DNA of 64,000 nt. It comes from JADGRF01 sp035274465. GTDB lineage: Bacteria; Myxococcota_A; Polyangia; Polyangiales; JAFGIB01. Below the pieces are notes generated by a model that was given only the letters and a program-made list of their open reading frames with translations, had not been told where the DNA came from and ran no database searches. Location of the stretch: contig DATEOF010000354.1 in assembly GCA_035274465.1 (NCBI GenBank), forward strand, positions 1 to 64,000, read 5' to 3'. Positions within the stretch are counted from its first letter, which is position 1. Each line of letters starts with the position of its first letter. The position numbers and the translations under genes were made by a program. Positions 35,486 through 44,532 of this stretch are shown one piece after another.

Positions 35486-36701
35486 GTGAACACCCCATAT
35501 TGTTCGTATTGTCTCGTGTCACTTCCGCGTAACCGGCTTCGGATCCGGAAGCCGCTTCGCACGGATCCTCGAGCTGCGGCGTGCGCGCGCGTGTCGCGAG
35601 CTCCGCGTACGCGCCGCTCGCGCGCAACTCGTCTATCAGGTCGTCCTCGAGCTCGTTGCCGAGCGTCTCGCGCACGAGCCGCAGCGCGGCCTCGCGCTCC
35701 ATCAACTCGAGGAAGCCTCCCCGCTCGAGATCCTGCTGCGCGCACCAGGCGCTGGTGGCCTCCGCCGAATACAGCGCGCGCTCGCTACGAAAGCGCAGGA
35801 TGGTGTCGTTCAGCGCTTCACGGCTCAGCCGCAAGCCCAGCTGTTGCACCAGCATGAGGCCGAGCTTGCGCGACAGCGCCGCCAGCTTCAGAGCCGCATA
35901 GCGGTCGGGCTGACCGCGCAGCGTCTCGAGCATGGCTGCGTGGCCGGCCGGCGTGTCGCTACGCGCCAGGCTCGACTGGATACGCCGCGTGAGCTTGTGC
36001 CAGGTATCGGTGTACTCGAACTCGAAGTCGGAGCGCCGCGGGTTCGGATGCTCGGCGCGCCAGCGCGCGACACGGCGCAGCATCAACTGGGCGTCGAGCT
36101 TCTTTTGCGGTACCGCGTGCTCGAGCACCCAGGCTCGAAAGCGCGCGAGTGCCGCACGCGGGAGCCCCGCATCGAGCGCATCCGCGTACAACCGCGGGTA
36201 TGAACGCTCGGCGTAGTGACGCTGCTTGGCGAGCTCGAGCAAGCGCTCGACCAGCGCGCAGTCGATCACCGAGAGCCGCAATGCGCGCTGGAGCGTCGCG
36301 CGCATGTCGACGAGCGCGGTGGACAGCGGCCGATAACCCTCTTGCGCGTCTGCGTGGACGACCGTGACTTCGTCGTCGTCGGTCAGGATCCCGTCGCGGA
36401 AGTCTTCGAAGATCGAGCCGACACCGATCATGCCGAAGCTGTGCAGCTCGGCGCCCCGCAGCGCGCCCATACTCGACGAGCCGAACACGTGGATGCCCTG
36501 ATCGAGCGCCCAGAGCACCTCCTTGTGCCAGACCGCCGGCACGCGTTCGAAGTAACCGTCGACGATCGCGATGCCCCACGGACGCTCGAGCGCCGCACGG
36601 TAGACATCGCCCTGAGCGGCGGGCGGTCGATAGTCGGCATCCAGCAAGCCGCGCGCCTCACTCGCAGCGAGTGTCGGACCCACGAAGACGATCGTGTTCA
36701 T
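35478..36701 (-). CDS. TfuA-like protein, partner of YcaO
   Basis: This 407-aa protein starts at ATG 36701, overlapping the YcaO stop by 4 bp. Residues 1-130 are the TfuA core: IVFVGPTLAASEARGLLDADYRPPAAQGDVYRA in two blocks, then AIVDGYFERVPAVWHKEVLWAL and GSSSMGALRGAELHSFGMIG. TfuA proteins assist YcaO enzymes, for instance in trifolitoxin production and in thioamidation, where they are thought to deliver sulfide. The remaining 270 residues are mainly helical, Arg/Leu-rich and unrecognised, a large extension compared with a single-domain TfuA. Confidence 0.85.
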   Translation of the reverse strand: MNTIVFVGPTLAASEARGLLDADYRPPAAQGDVYRAALERPWGIAIVDGYFERVPAVWHKEVLWALDQGIHVFGSSSMGALRGAELHSFGMIGVGSIFEDFRDGILTDDDEVTVVHADAQEGYRPLSTALVDMRATLQRALRLSVIDCALVERLLELAKQRHYAERSYPRLYADALDAGLPRAALARFRAWVLEHAVPQKKLDAQLMLRRVARWRAEHPNPRRSDFEFEYTDTWHKLTRRIQSSLARSDTPAGHAAMLETLRGQPDRYAALKLAALSRKLGLMLVQQLGLRLSREALNDTILRFRSERALYSAEATSAWCAQQDLERGGFLELMEREAALRLVRETLGNELEDDLIDELRASGAYAELATRARTPQLEDPCEAASGSEAGYAEVTRDNTNNMGCSHE

Positions 36702-37948
36702 GACGCGAGCTCCTTTCGCACCGCCGAGGCGCGCGCACCCGGCACGTACCCCGGCGCGTCGTGCAGCGACTCGAGGCCCGGGATCACCACGCGTACGACC
36801 GGGATTGCGAACTCGGGCAAGCTCAGGTCGACTGCGGCGACCTGCTCGATGCCCACCCGGCGCAAACACTCGAGCTGCCAGGCCAGGTCGCGATCGAAGC
36901 TGTCGTGCGCCGCGGTGGGCACCGCGTCGAAGCGACGGCCGCAGTCCTTCGCGGCTGCAACGAACGCGCGCATGCTGGCGACGCGCTCGGGATCGCGCGC
37001 ACGTTCGAAGAAGTCGCGGCCTGCGTCGTCGCGCGCGCCGCAGATATATGTCAGACGACACTGCGCGGCTTCGGTGATCGCGCGCAGCAGCGCGACCTCG
37101 CGCGACACGTGACAGCCCGAACCGGTCGCGTAGTAGAGCGCGCGAAAGCCGTTGTGCTCGCGATCGACGATCACGCACACGAAGGAGGCCAGGCCGACGT
37201 CGCTGGTCGCGTCCCAGATGCCGCAGGCGATATCCGCGGCGTCGAGCAGATCGAGCACGCGCCGGCAGTCGCGGTCGTCGATGGTCGCGGGATCGATCCG
37301 GCAATCGGACCGCCCGACGCCTCCGCGCAAGCTCCACAATGCGACCGAGTCGCGCTCCACGACTTCACAGATCCCGTGACTGATCGCCTCGAGCGGGTGA
37401 TTGCCGGACGCGAGCCCGTTCGAGCTCATCATGAACATCCCGCTGCCCGTGGGCAGGGGCAGCGTGTAGTTCGTGTGCACCATCTCGTACGGCAACCAGA
37501 TCGGCGTATCGGACAACAGCTCGACGCCCTCGACCCACAAGGTCGGCCGCTCCAGGCGCAGCATGCTCGTGACCAATCGCGGCAAGCGCCGCACGTCGAC
37601 CACGGCAGCGCGCGCGCTCAACTCGACGTGGCTGGCGAGCTGCAAGGGGCGCTGCATGTGCTCGGCGTGGAACGATTCAATGGCCTCCATCACACCCGAG
37701 GTCATTGCCGCCGTCAGATCCAACCCCTTGCCCTGCGACACCGAGAGCGAGCGCGCGTTCGGCCGGTACACCGCGACGACCGGCAGGCCGATCGTATCCA
37801 GACCGGTCACGTCGGCGATGCGCGTCACGCCGGCGCGCGCGCTCACGCTTCGCGCGTGAGCCAGTGTTTCGTCAGGTGAACGCGTGCGATGTGTCCCACG
37901 CACATAGCTCTTAGTCGCAACCGCGCCCCGTAAGCACACTTGCTCCAT
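36698..37948 (-). CDS. YcaO-domain ATP-dependent peptide-modifying enzyme
   Basis: This 416-aa protein starts at ATG 37948 with an upstream GAGGGG. The YcaO domain is full length: RTRSPDETLAHAR, the block ITRIADVTGLDTIGLPV as RIADVTGLD, RPNARSLSVSQGKGLDL, the ATP-binding helix SGVMEAIES (ExxE) and GICEVVERDS (second ExxxE/R motif). YcaO enzymes activate peptide backbone amides with ATP to make azolines, macroamidines or thioamides. The pairing with TfuA rather than an E1-like or dehydrogenase partner points toward thioamidation or a related backbone change. It is the first gene of the six-gene run, and no upstream start codon looks better. Confidence 0.88.
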   Translation of the reverse strand: MEQVCLRGAVATKSYVRGTHRTRSPDETLAHARSVSARAGVTRIADVTGLDTIGLPVVAVYRPNARSLSVSQGKGLDLTAAMTSGVMEAIESFHAEHMQRPLQLASHVELSARAAVVDVRRLPRLVTSMLRLERPTLWVEGVELLSDTPIWLPYEMVHTNYTLPLPTGSGMFMMSSNGLASGNHPLEAISHGICEVVERDSVALWSLRGGVGRSDCRIDPATIDDRDCRRVLDLLDAADIACGIWDATSDVGLASFVCVIVDREHNGFRALYYATGSGCHVSREVALLRAITEAAQCRLTYICGARDDAGRDFFERARDPERVASMRAFVAAAKDCGRRFDAVPTAAHDSFDRDLAWQLECLRRVGIEQVAAVDLSLPEFAIPVVRVVIPGLESLHDAPGYVPGARASAVRKELAS

Positions 37949-38203
37949 CGCTCGCCCCTCTCGCGTTGCGAGCGCCCAGCTCGCAACTCCCTTATGATTC
38001 GCCGCTCGAGGCTTGGCTGTGACGCGCATCTCCACGCAGTGTGTTCGGCACACGGATTCACTACGCCTGTGAACCAAGTGTGATCTAGTCGGCGACGCGC
38101 ACGCGGCAGACCGTCGCCCCTGCGGTCGCTCGACCCGCAGCCCGGTTTGGATCAGACTCAGCCCGATAGCGGCCTACCCGGCCTTGAGCAGTAGTCCTCA
38201 CCC

Positions 38204-38656
38204 ATGCAGCATCTACTGGATTTCATTCAAGAACATACGCTGGACGAGCGGCTGTATTTCCGGGCGCAGTGCCCCGAGGGCGCGCTCGAATTGCTCTGGC
38301 GACGCTCGCAGTACGCCGATCACTGGCACGTTCGGCCGAGCCACCGCGAGGGTCCATGGGAGCTCGTGCCGCGTCGCGAGTTGATCTCCGATCTGGAAGC
38401 GCGCGATGCAGACATGGTCGGAGTGAAGCGCGAGCTGCAATCACTGCTCGCCGAACAGATCGCGGTCGCCGACAAGCTGCTGCGCGATGCCGATCAGCAA
38501 CGCGGGCGCGACTTCGTCGACGACCACCCGAGCTTCATCCGCGATCTGCAGGCCGCGATCGAGATGCTGACTACGCCTCCCAACATGGATCTCGTGCACG
38601 GCGGCGGCGAACGAACCACACTGCGCACGGGGCATCTGTCGATCGTGCGCGACTAG
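38204..38656 (+). CDS. Hypothetical soluble protein
   Basis: This 150-aa protein has no signal peptide. Sequence is helical and charged, with an N-terminal LLDFIQEHTLDERLYFRAQ and an acidic middle likely to form a coiled coil (LEARDADMVGVKRELQSLLAEQ). I do not recognise a family. It is divergent from the YcaO operon (255 bp) and is followed immediately by the large inverted repeat, whose left arm begins 3 bp after its stop. Confidence 0.6.
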   Translation: MQHLLDFIQEHTLDERLYFRAQCPEGALELLWRRSQYADHWHVRPSHREGPWELVPRRELISDLEARDADMVGVKRELQSLLAEQIAVADKLLRDADQQRGRDFVDDHPSFIRDLQAAIEMLTTPPNMDLVHGGGERTTLRTGHLSIVRD

Positions 38657-38658
38657 GA

Positions 38659-39183
38659 GTGCAGAGGCTCGCCGCGTAGGCGCATTCACCGCTTTCGTTG
38701 CGGCTCGCAAACAGCCTTTAGCAGTGGCCCGACCGGCTGACTGGGGCCGGTTCAGGGGCCGGGGCCTTCCACCTTTTCATGCCCTTGGACGAGGGCGCGG
38801 GTCACGGAAAAGGGCAAGGGCACGGGCAGGTTTAAGGGTACGGGTTTCGGCCCGGAAATGGGCGGGTTCGCTTGTTCGGCAGCGTCAGCGCGTGACGAGA
38901 GCCGTCGAGCTTTTGGTGATCCAGGGCCCTGCCGATTCATCAGACGGGCCCGAGCGTGGTTGCGCCGATCGAGCGCCTCCATTCCCATGCCTCCCACCCG
39001 AACCCTTAAACCTGCCCTTGCCCTTGCCCGTGTCCGTGACCCCCGCCCCCGTCCAAGGGCGAGAAAAGGTGGAAGCCCTGGCCCCTAAACGTACCCTTCC
39101 GGTCGTCCGTCGCGCCTCCGCGACACGCTGTTCGCGAGCCGCAACGAAAGCGGTGAATGCGCCTATCCGGCGAGCCCCTGCAC
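38659..39183. repeat. 525-bp element of two long inverted arms
   Basis: Arms 38659-38846 and 38995-39183 are imperfect reverse complements. The outer core is identical over 32 bp (38677-38708 against 39134-39165). Inner blocks also match, for example GGGCAGGTTTAAGGG (38824-38838) against CCCTTAAACCTGCCC (39003-39017), and CTTCCACCTTTTC against GAAAAGGTGGAAG. Between the arms is about 150 bp of non-symmetric sequence. The inner arms are rich in GGGCAAGGGCACGGGC-type runs. No gene is convincing; the open frames crossing it are artefacts of base composition. It occupies nearly all of the 592-bp gap between genes. Confidence 0.85.
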
Positions 39184-39248
39184 GAGGCGCCCGCGGCAAC
39201 CCACGAGGTCATCGGCGCCACAATCTAGCGCTGCGACCACCGGTCCAC

Positions 39249-40607
39249 TCACTTGCGTGCTGCGAACGCCTTGGCCTGCGAGGCCGCGAGATTGACCAGC
39301 GAGCCCTCTGCGATGGGCATGTCGACCATATGCAGCCCCCAGTCGGCCGTGATGTCGCCGCCCACGTCGGATGCGCGCGAGTCCGCCAATACCTTGAGCT
39401 GCAGGTAGCTGAACTCACCGCGATCGACGCATTCCGCTTCGAGGAAGTCCGGCAGGCTCAGGTACGGCGTATCGAAGCGCGCGGCGCCCTTGATCTGTGA
39501 GGGATTGAAGTAGGGCAGGAGGATGCCCTTGCCGCCGCCCAGCGCTCCGGGGTTCGTGCAGGCCGCGCGCCCCATCGCGACCTTGCCGAAGCGGCTGTTG
39601 CTCGGCGGCGGCGAGCGGTCTCGAAACGTCGCGTAGGCGATGACGCAGCCGAATTGATCATCGCGCCGGCACAGCGGGACGTTCTTGAGGTCACCTCCGA
39701 CATCCTGGCCCTCGGGAACCGGCAGCGACGTGCCCAGCAAGTGTGCCGCGATCAGTCGGTCTCGCAGCTCCTGGCGGCCGTCGATCTCGCTCACGATCAA
39801 CTTGCGCAACACGCCCGAGCCCTGCGAGTGGCCGATCAGCACGAAGCCGCGACCCTTGTTGTACTCGGTCAAGTACCGGTTGAACGCAGCGACCACGTCC
39901 TGGTAGCCCATCGTGCGCGCCGCATCGTCGATCGAGTTGCTGTTCAACGCGGTGAGCGTCACCTGACGATACAGCGGCGCGAACACGCGACACACGCGCG
40001 AGTAGCGGCCGGCCTGTCCGCGCACGCAGTTGGTCTCTTCGCTGCCGGCGTTCCAGTCCGCGTTGGACCCCGGGTCGTTGCTCACGGTCGGATACACGTA
40101 GAAGCAATCGAAGCCAGGTTCCTTGGCGACGACGTGCGGCTCCATTTCCTTGGTGCCGTCCTTGCGCACGATGGTCGCGTCCAAACCGGTCGTGCACAGC
40201 TCGTCCTTCATGCCCGGCAGACACAACCACTTGCTCGCGTCGTCGTAGAGGTGCTCGCGATCGGGCATCACCGTGATGCTCAGCGTCGCCGCCGGCATCG
40301 TCGCCGCAGTTTGACCTGCGGTCGCGGGTTGACCTGAGCTCCCTGCTTCGCTGCCCGCGGCTGCCGGAGTCGAGCCGCCGGCGCCTGCGCCACCGCGCCC
40401 AGCACCACCAACACCAGCACCCGCAGCTGACGGCTGCGGCGTCGAGCCCGCTTGCGCCGCAGCTCGCCCTGACTCCGCTCCTGCCTGCGCGGACATCCCG
40501 GCCTGCGGCGCGGGTTCAGACATCGCCGGCGCTGCTTGCTCCGGCTTGTCCTTCGAACAACCGAGCAGCGCGCCCGACAAGCTCACCACCACCAGCCAGC
40601 GTCGCAT
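39249..40607 (-). CDS. DUF3089-type alpha/beta-hydrolase-like lipoprotein
   Basis: This 452-aa lipoprotein has lipobox ALLGC (Cys17), with an AGGAGGA Shine-Dalgarno element beside the ATG. Residues about 20-105 are an Ala/Gly/Ser/Pro linker. The domain that follows has DCFYVYPTVSND and FVLIGHSQGSGVLRKLI, the strand and nucleophile elbow GHSQG (serine nucleophile) of DUF3089 proteins, an alpha/beta-hydrolase relative. ARTMGYQDVVAAFNRYL fits the helix before the elbow. It may be an esterase acting at the cell surface; no substrate is implied by the context. Confidence 0.75.
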   Translation of the reverse strand: MRRWLVVVSLSGALLGCSKDKPEQAAPAMSEPAPQAGMSAQAGAESGRAAAQAGSTPQPSAAGAGVGGAGRGGAGAGGSTPAAAGSEAGSSGQPATAGQTAATMPAATLSITVMPDREHLYDDASKWLCLPGMKDELCTTGLDATIVRKDGTKEMEPHVVAKEPGFDCFYVYPTVSNDPGSNADWNAGSEETNCVRGQAGRYSRVCRVFAPLYRQVTLTALNSNSIDDAARTMGYQDVVAAFNRYLTEYNKGRGFVLIGHSQGSGVLRKLIVSEIDGRQELRDRLIAAHLLGTSLPVPEGQDVGGDLKNVPLCRRDDQFGCVIAYATFRDRSPPPSNSRFGKVAMGRAACTNPGALGGGKGILLPYFNPSQIKGAARFDTPYLSLPDFLEAECVDRGEFSYLQLKVLADSRASDVGGDITADWGLHMVDMPIAEGSLVNLAASQAKAFAARK

Positions 40608-40676
40608 GACTCCTCCTGCCAGGTGTTACCCTGACACAGCCAGCGGGTGCGCGACACGTCCCACGCAGCAGACGCG

Positions 40677-42569
40677 CTAGCCGCGTTCGAGCGCCAGGTC
40701 GTGCGCGCGGTGGTACGCGATGCCCAGCCGCGACCAATCGAAGTCCCAACTGCGTTTCTCGACCTCGTTGCGCAGCGTCACGCGGTGGCGGCGTGTCAAT
40801 GTGCAATACTCGTAAACCCGCCGCGCCAACTCATCAGCCGCTTCGCTGAACGTGCGGCCGCGGCGCGGCAAGACCCAGACGCCCCACTGGTCGTGATCGG
40901 GCAGGACTTCTTCGACGTAGCGACCGAAGCCGGCCAGGTCGCTCGAGATCGCGGGCGTGCCGAGTGCCATGCACTCGAGCGGCGTGTAGCCCCACGGCTC
41001 GTACGCGCTGGGGAAGAGACCCAGGTGGCAGCCGCGCACGAACTGTTCGTACTCGATGCCCCACAACGGATTGACCGGCGTGATGAACTCCGGGTGGTAG
41101 ACGACCTTGACCGGATCTTCGGCCTGGTTCCAGAGCTGCAGCGAGCGCAGCTTCTCCAGCACCGGATCGTTGCGGTCATCATCGAGGATGTGCGTGACGA
41201 TCGGCGGCAGGCTGTCCATGCGGAACGCGGCCTGCGTGCGCCGGTAGCGCAGCTGCCAGTATTCCTCGATCAGGTCGTCGAGCTGCAGCTTGTCGCCCGA
41301 GGCGGCACGCTGCACCAGCGACTCACCGACGCGCTCCAGGATGTTGTCGCAGACCTCGCGCAGTTCGTTGAGCACGCCGCGCTTCTCGAGCACCAGCGGG
41401 TGGATCGAGCGCGTGGGCCGCGCCGCGACGATGAAGAACACCACCGTGACGTTGAGCCGCATCAACTTGAGCTGCGAGTTGAGCCTGGCCATCGCCTCTA
41501 GGCACAGATCGAAGCCCTTGTTGCGCGGCTCGAAGCGGCCGCTGGTGAACATGTACAGGGTGCGATCGAGATCGAACGTGCTGTACGGAAAGAAGTAGCC
41601 CGTGGTGAACGCATGCAGGCGCTGCTTGAAGTCGGCGTGGAAGGTCTGGAAGTCGTGGCCGACGTTGTAACGCGCCACGTCCAGGCCGTTCGGCGTGATC
41701 ACGTCGGGCGAGCGCCCGAGCAGCGCCGCGCTTTCCTCGGCCGTGATCTGCGAGACGGTGGTGAAGACGTGGGCGTCGCGCGCGCAGGCCTGCTCGATAC
41801 CGTGCTGCGTGCGCACGTTGTATTGTGCCGCGGCGGCATCGGAGTCGATGCGGTACAGGCGATCGTAGAAGTCCGGTTCGCTCGACGCAATGTAGCGGCC
41901 GACCTGCGTGGCGTGCGTGGTGAACACGGTGGAGACGTCGGGGTTGCGCCGGCGCAAGAGCGGCAACGCCACGCCTCCCTGCCACTCGTGAAAGTGCGCG
42001 AGTAGGCGGTGCAGCTGTTCTTCGCCCGCGTTCGGGCGCGCGCCGATCAACGCCTCGGTCATGGCCTTGAGCGCGCGCCGCACGGCCTCTCCGAACAAGA
42101 TGGCCTCGTCGATCACCGGCTCGCCGTGCGCGACGTCGATGCGCAGCTCGCTGGCTACCGCCTGGCGAAACGTCGCCAGCGAGTCGACCAAACGCCGATG
42201 TTCGAGCAGCAGCACGCGCGGCCGACCCTGGATCAACCACGTGCCGTGATGCGCGATCACGCCTTCCTTCTCGAGCGCAGTCATCACGCGCATGAAGCGA
42301 TCGTTCGGCGGCGAGGGTTCGAACTCCAGCTGCGCCTTGCCGGACAGGTACGGCCCGATCAAGCAATAGTGGCCGCGCCAGCGGTTGACCATCAGCGGCG
42401 CCTTGGACTTCACCACTTGATAGATGCCGCCGACCTGGTTGCAGACCTCCCAGGCGATCTCGATCAGCATCACGTCCGAGGGCGGATCGGCAGGTACACC
42501 GCTGATCGACGCGGCGGTTTCGAACGGGCGCGGAGGCCTACGGCTCGGACTACTGGGCGGCGGCACCAT
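40677..42569 (-). CDS. GT3-family (eukaryote-type) glycogen synthase
   Basis: This 630-aa protein starts at ATG 42569 (GTG 42578 is an alternative). Motifs of GT3 glycogen synthase include EIAWEVCNQVGGIYQVVKSKAP near the N-terminus, then HFHEWQGGVALPLLRRR, VFTTHATQVGRYIASS, ITPNGLDVARYN, TSGRFEPRNKGFDLCLEA and LFPSAYEPWGYTPLECMALGTPAISSDLAGFG. The acidic catalytic region EPWGYTPLE is intact. It would elongate alpha-1,4-glucan from a nucleotide-glucose, UDP-glucose in characterised GT3 enzymes, unlike the usual bacterial GT5 GlgA. No branching enzyme or phosphorylase is encoded nearby. Confidence 0.92.
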   Translation of the reverse strand: MVPPPSSPSRRPPRPFETAASISGVPADPPSDVMLIEIAWEVCNQVGGIYQVVKSKAPLMVNRWRGHYCLIGPYLSGKAQLEFEPSPPNDRFMRVMTALEKEGVIAHHGTWLIQGRPRVLLLEHRRLVDSLATFRQAVASELRIDVAHGEPVIDEAILFGEAVRRALKAMTEALIGARPNAGEEQLHRLLAHFHEWQGGVALPLLRRRNPDVSTVFTTHATQVGRYIASSEPDFYDRLYRIDSDAAAAQYNVRTQHGIEQACARDAHVFTTVSQITAEESAALLGRSPDVITPNGLDVARYNVGHDFQTFHADFKQRLHAFTTGYFFPYSTFDLDRTLYMFTSGRFEPRNKGFDLCLEAMARLNSQLKLMRLNVTVVFFIVAARPTRSIHPLVLEKRGVLNELREVCDNILERVGESLVQRAASGDKLQLDDLIEEYWQLRYRRTQAAFRMDSLPPIVTHILDDDRNDPVLEKLRSLQLWNQAEDPVKVVYHPEFITPVNPLWGIEYEQFVRGCHLGLFPSAYEPWGYTPLECMALGTPAISSDLAGFGRYVEEVLPDHDQWGVWVLPRRGRTFSEAADELARRVYEYCTLTRRHRVTLRNEVEKRSWDFDWSRLGIAYHRAHDLALERG

Positions 42570-42656
42570 GCGCCGCACACTGTAAGGCCTGACAATGCGC
42601 TGCGTCGAGGTCCGAAGCCCACGGACTTACGACAAAATCGTCACCGACGCAGAGCT

Positions 42657-43883
42657 TCAGTGCACCGGCGTCTCGGGCTCGCTCTGGTCGTCTTGGCTCG
42701 GCCGACTGATGATGTGCTCGACCGACGTGATGAGCGCCGGCACCGAGCCTGCCAAGTCGGTGCGCTCCAGGAACTGCTGGTCCAGCACGACAGAAGCCAC
42801 GTCGCCCGTCATGGCCGCCTCCGCGAACGCAGCCGCGACGTAGACGGCCGCGCCGACGTCGACCCCGGGGCCGGAGTGACGGTCGGGGGTGTGGCAGTGC
42901 GCTACCGCCTCGACCACCGGGTAAGGTAAGCCCCACAGGCCCAACAGGTAGGCCCCGATCTCGGCGTGCGTGGTGCCCCAGACCTTGCGCTCGGCTTCGA
43001 CCAGCGTGCACGACTCGTCGCGCATCACCTTGACCGCTTTTTCCAGCATGCTGGGCCGGCGTGCAGCCGCCAGCAGCAGGCCACAGTCGTGCAGCAAGGC
43101 CGCGATGAACGCGTCCTGTTGCGCCGTGCGGTCGCGCACCATCTCCTTGGCGATGCTCGCGGCCAGGAAGGCTTTGCGCTCCAGGCTGGTCGGAATCAGG
43201 TTGCAGTCGGCCAGCGTGTCTTCGAAATTGCTGAAGCACTCCAGCGTCAGGATCAGCGAGACCAGGGTGTTGGTGCCCAGGTGCTGCACGGCAGCCTGCA
43301 CCGAGGTGATGCGCGAGGCCGGCGCGAAGAAGGCGTTGTTGACCGTACGCAGCAGGCGGCCCGTGATGCCGGCATCGCGCTCGACGATGCGCGAGATCTC
43401 GCGCATCGACTTGCTGTTGTCGGCGAGCGCGCTACGCAGCTCGAAATAGACTGTGGGACGCGTAGGTAGATCCTTGGTACCGCCGACAAACTCGCGCAAG
43501 GTGGATGACTCCAGGAGGCGATGCAACGCGAGCGTCCGGAACAACACCAGCTTGAGCTCGGCAGGTTGCAGTGGCTTCGATAGGAAGCGGTGACTGACTG
43601 GGATGGCACGCAGTACGGTCTCGTCCTGCGCATAGCCGGAGAGGATCACGCGCGCAGTGGATGGAAACTGCTGCTGCGCGTGCGTGAGCAGCGCTGCGCC
43701 GTCCATCCCCGGCATGCGCATGTCCGACACGATGACGTCGATCGGACGAGCAGCCAGGTGATCGAGCGCTTCGGCGCCATTGGCGGCGAACAGAGCCTCG
43801 AAGTCGGTCTGCATCGGCCGCACCATGCGCCCCAGGGCCCGCAGGACCAAGGGCTCGTCGTCGACAAACAGTACGCTGGCCAT
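42657..43883 (-). CDS. Response regulator with HDOD output domain
   Basis: A 408-aa protein starting MASVLFVDDEPLV. Residues 1-120: receiver domain with acidic pair DDE and phospho-acceptor Asp in VIVSDMRMPGMDG, then the conserved Lys (FLSKPLQ). Residues about 130-340: HDOD domain (RPTVYFELRSALADNS, RIVERDAGITGRLLRTVNNAFF, VQAAVQHLGTNTLVSLIL, AALLHDCGLL and TTHAEIGAYLLGLWGLP). HDOD domains lack nuclease/phosphodiesterase activity and act as scaffolds in second-messenger or motility signalling. It lies 87 bp upstream of the glycogen synthase gene. Confidence 0.88.
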   Translation of the reverse strand: MASVLFVDDEPLVLRALGRMVRPMQTDFEALFAANGAEALDHLAARPIDVIVSDMRMPGMDGAALLTHAQQQFPSTARVILSGYAQDETVLRAIPVSHRFLSKPLQPAELKLVLFRTLALHRLLESSTLREFVGGTKDLPTRPTVYFELRSALADNSKSMREISRIVERDAGITGRLLRTVNNAFFAPASRITSVQAAVQHLGTNTLVSLILTLECFSNFEDTLADCNLIPTSLERKAFLAASIAKEMVRDRTAQQDAFIAALLHDCGLLLAAARRPSMLEKAVKVMRDESCTLVEAERKVWGTTHAEIGAYLLGLWGLPYPVVEAVAHCHTPDRHSGPGVDVGAAVYVAAAFAEAAMTGDVASVVLDQQFLERTDLAGSVPALITSVEHIISRPSQDDQSEPETPVH

Positions 43884-43983
43884 CCGCCTCCACCACCTGC
43901 ATCGGACGGAGCCAGCCAAAGCTTGAGGCCGACTTGCCTAGCACCGTGTCCAGCTGCTAGAGAGCCCCGCGTTACAGGCGCGT

Positions 43984-44532
43984 ATGTCGAACTTCAGCCT
44001 GCGTTCTGCCACGTTCTCCGAGCTTCCCGCACTTTCGGAGCTCGTCAATTCCGCGTACCGCGGCGATTCCAGCCGCGTCGGTTGGACCACGGAGGCCGAT
44101 TTACTGGGCGGGCAGCGCACAGACGTGGACAGTCTGCGCGCGCAGCTGGGGGCGGCAGACAGCGCGCTGCTGGTGGCTGAAGCCGACGGCGGCGGGATTC
44201 TGGGCTGCGTATTTCTGGAGCGGGCGGCGTCGGGCGACGCCTACCTCGGCATGCTGACCGTCGAGCCGCGCGCGCAGGGCGCAGGGCTGGGCAAGGCCAT
44301 CCTGGCGCAGGCCGAGCAATACGTGGCGCGCGAGTGGGGCGCGACCAGCGTGACCATGACCGTGATCGCGCAGCGCGAGGACATCCTCGCCTGGTACGCA
44401 CGGCGGGGCTACCGCGACACCGGCGAGACGCAGCCGTTTCCCTACGGCGATCCGCGCTTCGGGCTGCCGCGTCGCAGGGACTTGTTCTTCAAAGTACTGC
44501 GGAAGTCGTTGGCTGCGAGCCTAACCAACTGA
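43984..44532 (+). CDS. GNAT-family N-acetyltransferase
   Basis: This 182-aa protein has the acetyl-CoA-binding motif A, LGMLTVEPRAQGAGLGKAILAQAE (Q/RxxGxG/A as AQGAGLG), preceded by the beta-bulge strand and followed by MTVIAQREDILAWYARRGYRDTGE, the motif B region with the YxRRGY block. The N-terminus LRSATFSELPALSELV is the usual entry helix. Its last 44 bp overlap the convergent IMPase gene. The acceptor is unknown. Confidence 0.85.
   Translation: MSNFSLRSATFSELPALSELVNSAYRGDSSRVGWTTEADLLGGQRTDVDSLRAQLGAADSALLVAEADGGGILGCVFLERAASGDAYLGMLTVEPRAQGAGLGKAILAQAEQYVAREWGATSVTMTVIAQREDILAWYARRGYRDTGETQPFPYGDPRFGLPRRRDLFFKVLRKSLAASLTN

Noticed and set aside
38724..39500. Open frames across the inverted repeat
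   Set aside because: Arg/Pro/Gly-rich composition from the G-run arms; no start signal, and the two arms give mirror-image peptides.
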